From assembly GCA_003508835.1 (NCBI GenBank), contig PUFA01000716.1, positions 40,224 through 104,223 on the forward strand: 64,000 nucleotides of DNA. The letters run 5' to 3'. Origin of the DNA: Eonycteris spelaea. Lineage: Eukaryota > Chordata > Mammalia > Chiroptera > Pteropodidae. A program made the translations under genes and the position numbers. The notes under the pieces were generated by a model, which saw only the letters and a list, made by a program, of their open reading frames with translations, searched no databases and had not been told where the DNA came from. This document shows, piece after piece, positions 24,141 to 34,589 of this stretch (its first letter is position 1; the number at the start of each line of letters is the position of its first letter).

Positions 24141-24451
24141 TATGTGTAAAAATAATGAGAGGGGATATAATATAATAAATTGTTAAAATTCAACAAAAAA
24201 TTATAATTTTCATACTCTCTCCCAAATACATATCTATATATATAAAAGGAATTCAAATTCCAAAAAGCAAATTGGTAGAAAAAACTCCAATTTACATATT
24301 AAATAAATTAATTAGTCTACCTACCAACAAACCATGGCCATCTCTGGGCTCTAGGCAAGGCTGGGTAGGCTCTCAGAAGATGTCAGATTGAATTTTAGGT
24401 TCCATCCACTCTGACCCTCTTTTTGAAGTACCTGCTGGCTCTCAGACTCAC

Positions 24452-24915
24452 CTGAATGGGGTCTCTGAAGAGAGGCTTCTTGTGGAAGTCTGAATGCCTC
24501 CTTGGATGGTTGATGATGGAGGCTGAAGCTGTGTTCCCAGACAAGGCAGCAAGACGAAGTAAAGCATTGGTCCCACTCAGACTTAGGAATCGAAAAATAA
24601 CAAACAGGTTTGTAAAGCCCAAGCTTGCACATACAGAAAAGAGATAGTTTCTGCTTCATTTATCTGCTCATTAGGCACTGTTTCCAATGTTACTCCCACT
24701 TCTGAGCACCGATTTCCCTGTGGGACACTGGTCTGGATGGACTGGGAATTTCTACTGTTAATTCTGTGTTCTCAAAGGACCAGGTTAGAAGTCAAGTGAA
24801 TCCTGTTTTGTTATTCCTTCTTCATGATTCTCCTACCTGCAAGAGGTCTCACCTTATCTCGACCTCCCAGAACATTATCCCAATCCTGAGATAAAGTTCT
24901 CTCAGAAGTCTAGAC
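24452..24915 (-). promoter_or_regulatory. OR2 upstream region and putative non-coding 5' exon
   Basis: The minus-strand exon-like block ends at 24452 with CAG|GTGAGT; the donor GT is at 24451-24450. It is nearly identical to the blocks at 31091-31555 and 54938-55390 and homologous to those at 2280-2742 and 40800-41280. Upstream positions equivalent to the TAATGA and O/E-like sites are partly changed here (around 24770-24815, aataacaaaacagg and tcctttgaga), so binding sites are less convincing than in the OR1 and OR4 copies. Open frames on both strands within the block shift among copies and are not judged coding. Confidence 0.6.
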
Positions 24916-26492
24916 TGAGAAATCTAGTTCAGGTGAATGTTGTTAGAAATAAGGAAATGTTTAGAAAGATTTGGTGAGTAAGAATAATTTCACACATCGA
25001 GTGTATATAAGTATAATATATGTACATTTTGCCTGGCATTCTCAAAAATAAACACACCTGCATATGCACAACAAAGACTCATTAATAATGTCACATTTGA
25101 GGTAGAAAAAAAACTTGAAAGAAATTTGGAGAGAATTAATGCTTGACTTAAGTAACATGAAACTGAAAGATGTATACATTTAGACACACATATTTAAAGT
25201 AGCATGGTGGACCTTACTTTTTCAGAATGAATTATATTTCCTAATTTAATGCATAAAGGCTTTAAATTCAGATGACATTTACTTTATGCAGTGTAGGATT
25301 CATTAGACCACCAACAGAATAATTGACTTTAGAATTTTTCCTTCTAGTTAAGATTTTACACAAAAGACCTTATCAAGGGAAGCTCATAGAATAAAGTGGG
25401 AGGATTGGGAAAGGAAACACACTGGAGTGAGAGATGTTTCTAGATCTCTCCCTTGAAACAACAATAGATGAATATGTAAAACTCAAGAAAAACACCTAAC
25501 ATTTAGTGGTTATGACAAAATAAGAAAAGTGGAGATATTTTGTTTATAGGAATCATATTGTAGGCAGGACAGAATTTTGGAGGACAAACAGGAAGGTAAT
25601 TTAGTTATAAAATGTAAATACACTAACCATTCTTCACCTCAGTGAAAACAGGCCCTCACACATGGAATCCATCTTCTAAACTTCAGGAGTAGATTGCAGC
25701 ATGAAAAAGAAACATAGTAATCAATGCAATACTAGGAGAATTGCTTCCTAGTATTTAGGTGAATTCTTTCTAAAGAGTATATGAGGTATATCTCTTTATC
25801 AAATTTCCATTTTCCTCACAATTCTACCTGGAGATACATATTTGATAATCAATCTTTTTCAGGGACTGTGGTAGGCATTGTAGATGCTGAACTCAATAAG
25901 TAAAAATGTAGGAGTCCGTTTAAAAAACCAGCATTTTATTAAAATTCACATTATGAGTAAGAGGACTTAAAGAGGAAATAAAATAGAATGAGAGACCAAA
26001 GTGAAATTGTATTTCAGATTTTTTTGTTTTGTTTTGTTTTGTTTTTGAAAACATCATGTTGACAAACTTAGTCAACAAGCGTAATTTCTTATATGTGAGT
26101 AATACAACACATGAATATTACTTTGGTAACACAAAATAAAATTCTTGAGATGATATGACCATTTGAGAAATAATTTTTCTTTAGAAACCCATATCAATTC
26201 ACAAAAATTGGGATTTTCCAAATATTTTTGGTTCAAATTTAGGTAAAATTTTTAAGACTGAGAAAATACACAAGGAGGAAAATGTCCATACTTAGAGGAG
26301 AAAGCATGATAACTGAATTATTACATTGTACACAGAAGGAGAATTAAGTAAATAGGTATTCCAGCAAATAGATAGAAGAGGAACATTCGATTTCCACATT
26401 TTCTGGCTTCAAAGCTTTTAGCCCGCCAATCATGGGGAGTTCTTCAGCCCTAAAATCATTGTTGGTTATAAGCTGCCATCCCCAGAATCTTT
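24915..26492. other. OR3 3' flank, no gene seen
   Basis: The tandem copy of the OR2 unit begins here: 24915 onward matches 17290 onward. The junction (gaagtctagactgagaaatctagttcagg) joins the outer end of the OR2 promoter block directly to the OR3 3' flank. A TTTTG pentanucleotide run lies at about 26020-26046. No gene is visible. Confidence 0.65.
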
Positions 26493-27391
26493 TCAAAGCC
26501 CCTTTATGTCTTTGTTCCTGAGACTGTAGATAAAGGGATTCAGCATGGGTGTGACCACCGTGTACATCACTGAGGCTACTGCACTTGAGTGTGTGCTGTG
26601 GGGAGAGGCAGAGCTGAGGTAAACACCTAGTATCGTACAATAAAATAAAGAGACAACAGAGATGTGAGACACACAGGTAGAAAATGCTTTATATTTCCCC
26701 TGAACTGATGACATTCCACGAATGCAAGAAACGATCTTAGAGTAAGAGTAAAGGATCCCAGTAAGGGGAATACCAGCCAACAGTCCAGTTGACAAATATA
26801 TCATTATGTTATTAAGAAAGGTGTCAGAACAAGCAATTTGGATCATCTGATTGAGTTCACAGAAAAAGTGGGGTATTGTGAAGACTGTACAGAAAGACAG
26901 TCGCAATACCATTAAGCTTTGTAACAAGGATACAGGGCACTCATGATCCAGGACACCAGAAGCAGCTCCGCAGAGCCGGGGTTCATGATAACTGTGTAGT
27001 GCAGGGGGTGACAGATGGCCACAAAGCGGTCATAGGCCATCACAGTTAGAAGGAAGTTGTCCAACACTCCAAAGAGTAGGAAAAAGTAGACCTGTGTGAT
27101 GCAGCCTTTATAGGTTATGACTTGGCTCTGTGTCTGGATGTTCACCAGCATCTTTGGGATGGTGGTAGAGGTGAAACAGATGTCCACAAAGGACAGGTTG
27201 GAGAGGAAGAAGTACATGGGTGTTTGGAGTTGGGAGTGTGAGGTAATGGCCAGAATGATGAGCAGGTTTCCAACCATGGCGATCAGGTACATGGAGATGA
27301 AAAGCCCAAATATGAGAGATTGAAGTTCTGGTTTCTCTGAAAATCCCACTAGAAGGAAATTCTGTAATCTGTGAATAATTTTCGGTACCAT
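26493..27391 (-). pseudogene. Olfactory receptor, OR7-type (OR3), one net frameshift from intact
   Basis: This is the best-preserved receptor. From the ATG at 27391 one frame runs 159 codons: GNLLIILA of TM1 (residues 41-48), [16 protein letters not shown] of TM2 (58-73), the loop Cys at 97 and [15 protein letters not shown] (118-132). It is then broken by a one-base deletion at about 26928-26932, next to a run of C/T. The second frame is open from there to the stop at 26493, with [31 protein letters not shown] and [16 protein letters not shown], ending early as KGL. Two further small anomalies are self-compensating: a -1/+1 pair at residues 4-10 that destroys the N-terminal sequon, and a 3-base change around residues 139-142 (NPGSAE where the others read NPRLCR or NPQLCG). 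There is no nonsense substitution. It would code about 299 residues. It could be a working gene if the single deletion is an assembly error. Confidence 0.9.
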
Positions 27392-27407
27392 GTGTTGGTT
27401 GTTATGA

Positions 27408-30400
27408 CTGGGAAAAAAAAATTTACACAATTAATTAACAATCATGGTCATTGCTAGCATCTTGATGTGCTACAATTTGTATTTTGCAGTAAAATATATA
27501 TGGTAACATATGTGAGTTTATTGACATCTGATACCTTTTAAATAATCTTACCTCTAAATAGGAATTGCTGTCCCACTATCAGCGTTGGCCAAATAAATAT
27601 ATTTTTTAAATTCAGGTTTAATGCGATATTCGTTCTCGTATAATTTCTGTGATTCCTGTACCTATTTCATGTTTATTTGAGCACCCTTGTTTTCATAGGG
27701 CACTTTCTAAATGAGGCTGGCCTGTCTCACTTTTCTTGTGGTACTTTTCTTTGTTATTTTCGACCTTGAGCTTTGACCTCTTTCATGACATATTTGATGG
27801 ATACACTGGTCCTAGTTCTATTCTGTTTTCAACATGCAAAGTCCTCCTTAGACATATTACATAAAATCCTGCTTATGCTACAACTATTGGTCCCTTTTTC
27901 ATGAATTTATTTCTGAGGAAATGAGGACCTACCATGCTCATTGAGAAATATGTGCTGAGTCTGACCTTTCTCTCATCAAGGAAAACAGGGTGCTGAAAAA
28001 CAGAAGTACCTACAGTCCAAAGACAGAGAAAGAATATAGGGTAGAAAAAATCACACACGATGTTAGATGCTTCATGTGCTCTGAAAAAAAAAAACAGAGA
28101 ATAGGTATAAAAGAACAGAGATATGCATGTTATTTTTAATGTAGTTGAGAAAAACTTGAAATCACATGCTCTTTGAACTGAGACCTCAAGGAAGATACAG
28201 GCGTGACAGGAATATTTGGGGGAAGTGTGTAGGCTGTGTGGAAAGAGGCAGTGCAAAGGTCTTGAGGCTGGTACTTGTCTCAAGTAATCAAGGCTCAAAA
28301 GGAATCGGGATGGTGAGGGGAATGAAAAAGAGTGAGATGATAGTGATGGTGTGAGAGAACGTCGAGGAATGAGATGACCTGTTTCTAAGGTGAAACTTCA
28401 AGACCCAGGAATGACTCAATCACATATTATTCCTTAAACTTTATTATCTTTGCAAGGGATCCTGTGAGGAAAGATGCTTCTTATTTCATCTGTTGGTTGA
28501 CATTCTGTATCTATAAAGAACACATTGTTAGAGTATATGAGCTAGGTACCTCTGGCCAAGAAATGGAGAAATGCTCATGGTCCACAAACCACACACACTC
28601 ACACCCATAGACAACACACTATGTCCTCCTGGAGTCATGTTAAATACAGATTCTACTCACCTCCAGACACAAAATGAGGAAAGAAAGAATACAAGGCAAG
28701 ATAATATCAGATTACCTTGTCCCATTAAGTTATAGAAATAGTTCCTAAGTCCCTGATAAGTTCCCAAATTGACATGTAAGAATGGGCTCCATTTTCATAT
28801 AACTATTTTCTGCCCTGTACATTAAAAAGCAGTTAAGCAGAGAGATAAAAAGATGTAAGAGAGAGAAACCGACGTTCCAAGTGACAGAGGTAGATCTAAT
28901 AATTTCCGGTGGTCTCTGAGAGATTGTGATAAAGAAAAGTGTTCCTGGTGATGGTGACATGCCAACCACAGTTGTTTTGCCTTATGCCAGAATAATCAAT
29001 AAAGTTGCAAATAACAATTTACTCAAAACAAAGAGCAGTATCTTCATGGCATCAAGACCCCTTACAGATCAAACACCTTACTAGAAGATTTGCAAAATAA
29101 ACCTACGATTTACAAAAGTAAATATACGATGTATAGAAAAAAAGCAGGGACTTTTAAAGCTGAAATGAGACTTCAGTTAATAACATTAAACACAAACCTT
29201 GGAGTCAGAAAACCAGTATTGATTCTGAGATCTATCACCTCTTAGTTTTTTGAATGAGGAGAGACAGCTGGACATTCTTAGTGCTAATAACCCCACCCAA
29301 ATAGTGCAGACAGTAATATCAATTCAGAATGGTGACAGGTTTGAACAATATATGTAATATGCTTAGCAAAGTTAATCATTTATTTCTGTTGATAAATAAA
29401 TGATTACCACTGTGACGAGTTGAGGCTGATTATTTTTTTTTCTGCATCTATATCTCCATTGCTTCTCCGCCTCTAGGTCCCCAATTGCACAGCCATATTA
29501 TTTTTCCTCCCTCCCATGTTTTCCAGGTTGGAAACCCTCTAAATAGAAATCACATTGACTCATGGAGATCTCTGTATATTGAAAACTGTTCCATAAGACT
29601 CCCGCATTAACTCCATCCCTCAATGCAGACAGAAGACAAGTTTTGTATAGCTTCAAACACAAGGCTCAAGTCTTGTGAACTTTTCACTGCTTCACCTCAT
29701 AGAGCCCTGCTTGTGCTCACATTAATCTTCCAAATGTTTGAACCTGACTCCCAGTTTCACCTGGCACCACAGCTACAAGGTTCAGAGCCTTACACACACA
29801 CTTCTCTACCCCACTGACATTATCAAGCGTCCACCTCAGCTTCTGTCAATTGTATTCCTGCACTTATTCCACATTATTTTGACCACCTCTGTTTTTATAT
29901 TCCCAGGAGTGATTAGTCTGACCCTTTTCTCACTTTTCTTTGTGAAATTATTTCCTTTTTATTTTGAGGCTTTGATTTTTGACGTCTTTATAACATATCT
30001 GATGGGTACACTAGTCCTCGATCTCTTCCTTATCTTACATGAAAAGTGCTCCCCAGACTAAGTCTATAAAATTCTGCTTATGCTGTAACTATTGGTGCCC
30101 TTTCTTCATACTTTTGTCGTTAAGGAGATGATGTCATATTGAATCATTTCATTATACTGGGCCTTCTCTTGTGTAACATGAGATCCAAAGGGTAAGGACC
30201 TCACTTGTTTTGATTACATATGTGGTTTCATAATATATACTTTTATACAGAACAAATGTTAAGGAATGGGAAAATATGACCAAGTTAAATAATAAATTTA
30301 AGTGACTGTATTGTCAAGTTGATTATTATGTAAGACTAATTCTAAAAGAAATGATATAAAATACAATAATTTTTCACATTTTTATGAGTCTCTTATTCCA

Positions 30401-31090
30401 GATAATGAGGAAAGTCTTGGTAAGATAAATATAAAAATATATGTTTAAGAAGCTATGGAGGAAGCACTATCTACTATTATAATTTCTACCTATAAAACGT
30501 AAGTAGATTCAGATGTGCTTAGGAAAGGATAGATGTGATCCCTAATGAATGCAAAAGAATGCGCATCTAAAGATAGGTGAAGACATATAAAGATCTTTTA
30601 AATTTATTTATTTAAATTAGCTTCAAGTATATAGTAGTTTGTTAGCCATATATAATTCAAAATGATCCCCCCCCAATGCTCCGTCCCTTCCCTGGCCTCC
30701 ATCTAGCCATCATATTAATGCTAATGTCATTCCCTTTGCCATGCTACCTATCTCTGTGACCAACTATCAACTACTAATTTTACTTCTTTAACCTTATGTG
30801 TAAAATAATGAGGGGATATAATATAATAAATTGTTAAAATTCAACAAAAATTATAATTTTTATCTCTCCCCAATACATATTATATATAATAAAGGTTCAA
30901 ATTGCCAAAAAGCAAAATTGGTAGAAAAAACTCCAATTTACATATTAAATAAATTAATTAGTCTACCCAGCCAACACATGGCCATCTCTGGGCTCAGGCA
31001 AGGCTGGGTAGGCTCTCAGAAGATGTCAGATAAATTCTTAGGTTCCATCCACTCTGACCCTTTGAAGTACCTGCTGGCTCTCAGACTCAC
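27408..31090 (-). other. Putative OR3 5'-UTR intron
   Basis: The donor GT is at 31090-31089 and the acceptor AG at 27409-27408 after a long pyrimidine run. It is 3.7 kb, shorter than in OR2 because the stretch equivalent to about 22340-23170 is missing at about 29815. The L1 3' fragment is at 30595-30800 and the hairpin at about 29374-29405. No gene is visible. Confidence 0.6.
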
Positions 31091-31555
31091 CTGAATGGGG
31101 TCTCTGAAAGAGAGGACTTCTTGTGGAAAGTCTGAATGCCTCCTGGATGGTTGATGATGGAGGCTGAAGCTGTGTTCCCAGACAAGGCAGCAAGACGAAG
31201 TAAAGCATTGGTCCCACTCAGACTTAGGAATCGAAAATAACAAACAGGTCTTGTAAAGCCCAAGCTTGCACATACAGAAAAGAGATATTTCTGCTTCATT
31301 TATCTGCTCATTAGGCACTGTTTCCAATGTTACTCCCACTTCTGAGCACCGATTTCCCTGTGGGACACTGGTCTGGTGGACTGGGAATTTCTACTGTTAA
31401 TACTGTGTTCTCAAAGGACAAGGTTAGAAGTCAAGTAATCCTGTCTTTGTTATTCCTTCTTCATGATTCTCCTATTGCAAGAGGTCTCACCTTATCTCAA
31501 CCTCCCAGAACATTACCCCAACCCTGAGATAAAGTTTTCTCAGAAGTCTAGACTG
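31091..31555 (-). promoter_or_regulatory. OR3 upstream region and putative non-coding 5' exon
   Basis: This is the same conserved block as at 24452-24915, with exon end CAG|GTGAGT (GT at 31090-31089), 3.7 kb upstream of the OR3 coding exon on the same strand. Small indels separate it from its relatives. The outer boundary at about 31555 is where the 31555-36000 block begins, and it corresponds to 55390 in the OR5 unit. Confidence 0.6.
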
Positions 31556-32164
31556 AGATACTGTCTGCACTAGATCCTGGGTCTTCAGCATTGGCACCTG
31601 GTGGACACAACTGATAGGTACAGAAAATTGCCATTTCCCTCTTTGTCAAAACTCTGTGACTTTCATGTAAACTTTGCACACTATACCCAGTGGTTTCATG
31701 CCACTTTATCAAATTCATGAAGAATATTATACTTGTATCAGAGGTTAAGAGCTGTCCTTTATTCTCACATTATAAAATATTTGATATTATAAGAATTGTA
31801 TTTACATAATTTTATGCCATATAATCTGAGCTTTTACCTTCAGGCTTTGTCAAATTTCAACTTTATAAATTCCATCCTATGGGGTAGTGCTATTATGAAC
31901 TCTATCCCACATTGCAGAAATGAGACTTCAAAAAGTTGAGTGATCTGCCTGAAGTTATAATCAGAGTAAAGGATAGGTGCTGATTGGAATCTGTCAGGAC
32001 TCTTCAGATTTTGTTCTCTGGGCCAGTGATCCAGCTAGAGATGATATTGCCCCTGCCCTATTAGCAATGTCTGAAGGGAGGCTGCTAAAAGTCTACAACA
32101 TCAAACACAGATAATTATGTCAAATAGAGAAGTTGAGAAAAGCTAATCTGTACAAGCCCTTCTT

Positions 32165-32330
32165 CACATTTAATGTGCATGTGACTCATGCAGGATTGTA
32201 GTTCAAGTGCAAATACTGATTCAGCAGGCATTGTTGGGCCCAGGGACTCTGCATTTCTCACAAGCTCCAGGAAGATGCTCATGCTGCAGGTCCTGGTCTG
32301 AGGACATTGTGAGTAGAACAGCTGAGGTCC
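32165..32330 (-). mobile_element. MER5-type hAT (Charlie) DNA transposon remnant
   Basis: The reverse complement contains cagcatgagcatc, ggagcttgtgagaaatgcag and the tgctgaatcag motif, the well-known words of the non-autonomous MER5A/B element. The duplicated copy is at about 56020-56165. It is a fossil without a transposase. Confidence 0.75.
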
Positions 32331-33359
32331 TGTAAACGTGCAAATAGTTGTATGACATCTTCGCTCAAAATTTGTTTGCGTTAAATTGTGGTTTAAATGT
32401 GTGCAGTCATGTACCATCAAAGAAAGAGGATAAATTCTGAGAAACATGAGGTAGATTAGGTAGGTTATGTAGCATAGAGTGCACTTACACAAATTTAGAT
32501 GGTTAGCCTACTACACACCTAGCTATGTGGTTAGTCTAGCTCAGTATGGGACTAAAAATTTCTTTCTAACCTTCTGGTACTTTGCTGACCATCCTTGTTA
32601 CAAAGGTCAGATTAATAGAAGAAAACCAATAAAGTTTAATAACATGTATTTCCTCTGTCTACTGAGAGAGACATAGGAAAACTGAGTAACTCCCCAGAAT
32701 GGCCTGAGGTTCATCTTAACTACAATCTTAAGTGAAGATAGAAGAAGGTGCTGGATGTAGTCAGTTATGTAAGTTTATCAAGAGAAGCCCAGTCAATGAG
32801 ATAAGGTTGTTATGCAGCTGTTCATTGTCTTCTTCATTGATGAGTTTCTAGAGAAAAGGTCTCCTCCCTTTTCCTGGTACAGCCAGAGAGACACCCTTAA
32901 ATTGGAGATTTTCCTTACTATGCAAATGTTCCTAAAGTGTTACTTGTAGGTGGAATTCAGAGCTTCTCTATGACTGCTGTTTCTTAAAATTAACGGACTA
33001 AGATAATCTTATGGCAAATTGACACATTTTGGTGTGAGAAATTCTGTTCCTTGCATTTTCCAGGTTACAGACCTATATAATGTTTTTTTACGAGCACTGC
33101 AGGAAATTGTATCACGATGACTATTTGTGTAATGCCTTAAGTTCCGATATTACCAAAGCTATGAAGTCTTAGGATAGGAATTTTTCAGCAACATTATAAT
33201 CTTATGGGATCAACCTTATATGTGTGGTCCCTCCCTTGTTGACCAAAATGTCCTTATCAGCACCTGATTATGAGCACTCATTCTAGAGGCTGTATAATTC
33301 TGTTTGTTTCTTTTATATAAGACTCTTCAGTATCACCAAATAATGTACTTCAGAAAAAG

Positions 33360-33830
33360 CTTAGTAGTAGGCAGAATAAGGGCCTCCAAAACATGCCTAC
33401 AACCTACTCCCTAGAAACTTTGTGTATAACTATTTATTAAAGAAATGAAGGTTAAGGAAGCTTGGAATCAGTTTTCTTATCAGCTGACTTTAAGAAAAGA
33501 ACATTGTCCTTGATTATGCAGGTGGAACTAATGTCATCACCTTGGTCCGAGAAAATGGAACAGGAAGGAACAATAGCTAGCATGAGAGGGAAATTGGAAG
33601 ATGCTACATGGTGACTTTGGAGATGAGAAAGGGCCAGGAGGCAAGGAATGCTTGTGGTCACGAGATGCTGGAATAGGAGAGGCAACGGATTCTCTCCTGG
33701 AGCCTCCAGGTAGAACCAGCCCTGCAGACAGCTTGATTTTAGTCTAGTGAGACTCCTGTCAGGGTTCTGACCTTCAAAACAATAAGAACACGAGTTTGTT
33801 TCTTTCATATCCCACTGTTTTTATTTATTA
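33360..33830 (-). repeat. Ancient interspersed repeat, LTR-like
   Basis: On the minus strand it reads from the ttctcatatggg-type edge through gtctgcagggctggttctac and ctggaggctccaggagagaa to aggcccttattctgcctact. It is the same family as 10305-10650, in opposite orientation, and is duplicated at 57210-57700. The 118-codon frame at 33452-33808 is part of the repeat. I leave the family name open. Confidence 0.6.
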
Positions 33831-34589
33831 CAACAGGAATATAATACATTTAACCAATCAATCTTTTTTAGTGGATAATTTTATTTTCTATTAGCTTCCC
33901 TTGGAAAAGGTCTTTTGTGTTGAAATCCCAACTCGAGAAGAAGGAAAATTTCAAAAATCAATTTACTCCATTAGGTGGTCTAATGAATCCTACACTGCAT
34001 AAAAGTAAATGTCGTTCTGAATTTGAGGCCTTCATACATTAATTTAGGAAATATAATTCATTGCTAAAGTAAGGTCCACCATTCTTTAAATATTTGTGTC
34101 TAAATGTCTACATTCTTTCAGTTTTATGTTAACTTAATCATGCAATCCTTTAACTTCTATTCTCTCCAAATTTATTTCAAACTTCTTTTGGACCTTGAAG
34201 GTGACATTATTAAATATGTGTTGTTCATATTTATGTGTGGTTACTTGAAAGACAGTCAGGTAAAAATTCACATATTTGTATACTTAAATACACTCCATAT
34301 GTGAAATCATTCTTAGTCTCACCCAATATTTCTAAGCATTTATATATTTCTAACAAAGTTTACCTTATATGATTTCATCAGAAATAAGGAATTAGAGGAT
34401 CAAAATCATCACATTTCTTTACAATTTTAAAACAAAGCAATTAAACTGTTGTACATCTTTTTGAATTTCATATGTGTGTGTGTTTCTATGTGTCTATGTA
34501 TATACTCATGCATTATGTATTCCTAATTTTTGTATGGTTCCTTTAGTTCAGCAATTGATGCATTTTATTATTTATTTATTTATTTTTCT

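Larger units (their letters stand above)
19936..24451 (-). other. Putative OR2 5'-UTR intron
   Basis: On the minus strand the donor GT is at 24451-24450 and the acceptor AG at 19937-19936, preceded by a pyrimidine-rich tatttcccag. The intron is 4.5 kb. Inside are a CA run (about 21100-21130), a hairpin (21885-21916), a TG microsatellite (22885-22912) and a 200-base L1 3' fragment (23932-24140). It is shared with OR3 and OR5 and, without the L1, with OR1 in inverse orientation. Frames such as 20483-20698, 22230-22517 and 22884-23267 recur with frame breaks in the copies and I do not regard them as genes. Confidence 0.6.
31556..34585. other. Intergenic block between OR3 and the L1, no gene seen
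   Basis: The block is duplicated at 55390-58440. It holds a MER5-like element (32165-32330), an unclassified old repeat at about 32580-33100, the LTR-like repeat at 33360-33830 and, from 33850 to 34560, an inverted copy of receptor-flank sequence also seen at 17300-17700. Frames such as 32115-32492 and 33452-33808 lie inside repeats. Confidence 0.6.

Noticed and set aside
24351..24659. Frames through the upstream exon block (also 31016-31339, 54858-55175, 2511-2792, 40850-41140) as a conserved small protein
   Set aside because: They run across the splice donor, the frame is not kept between OR1, OR4 and the recent copies, and the recent copies differ by frame-shifting indels. A non-coding exon is the simpler reading.
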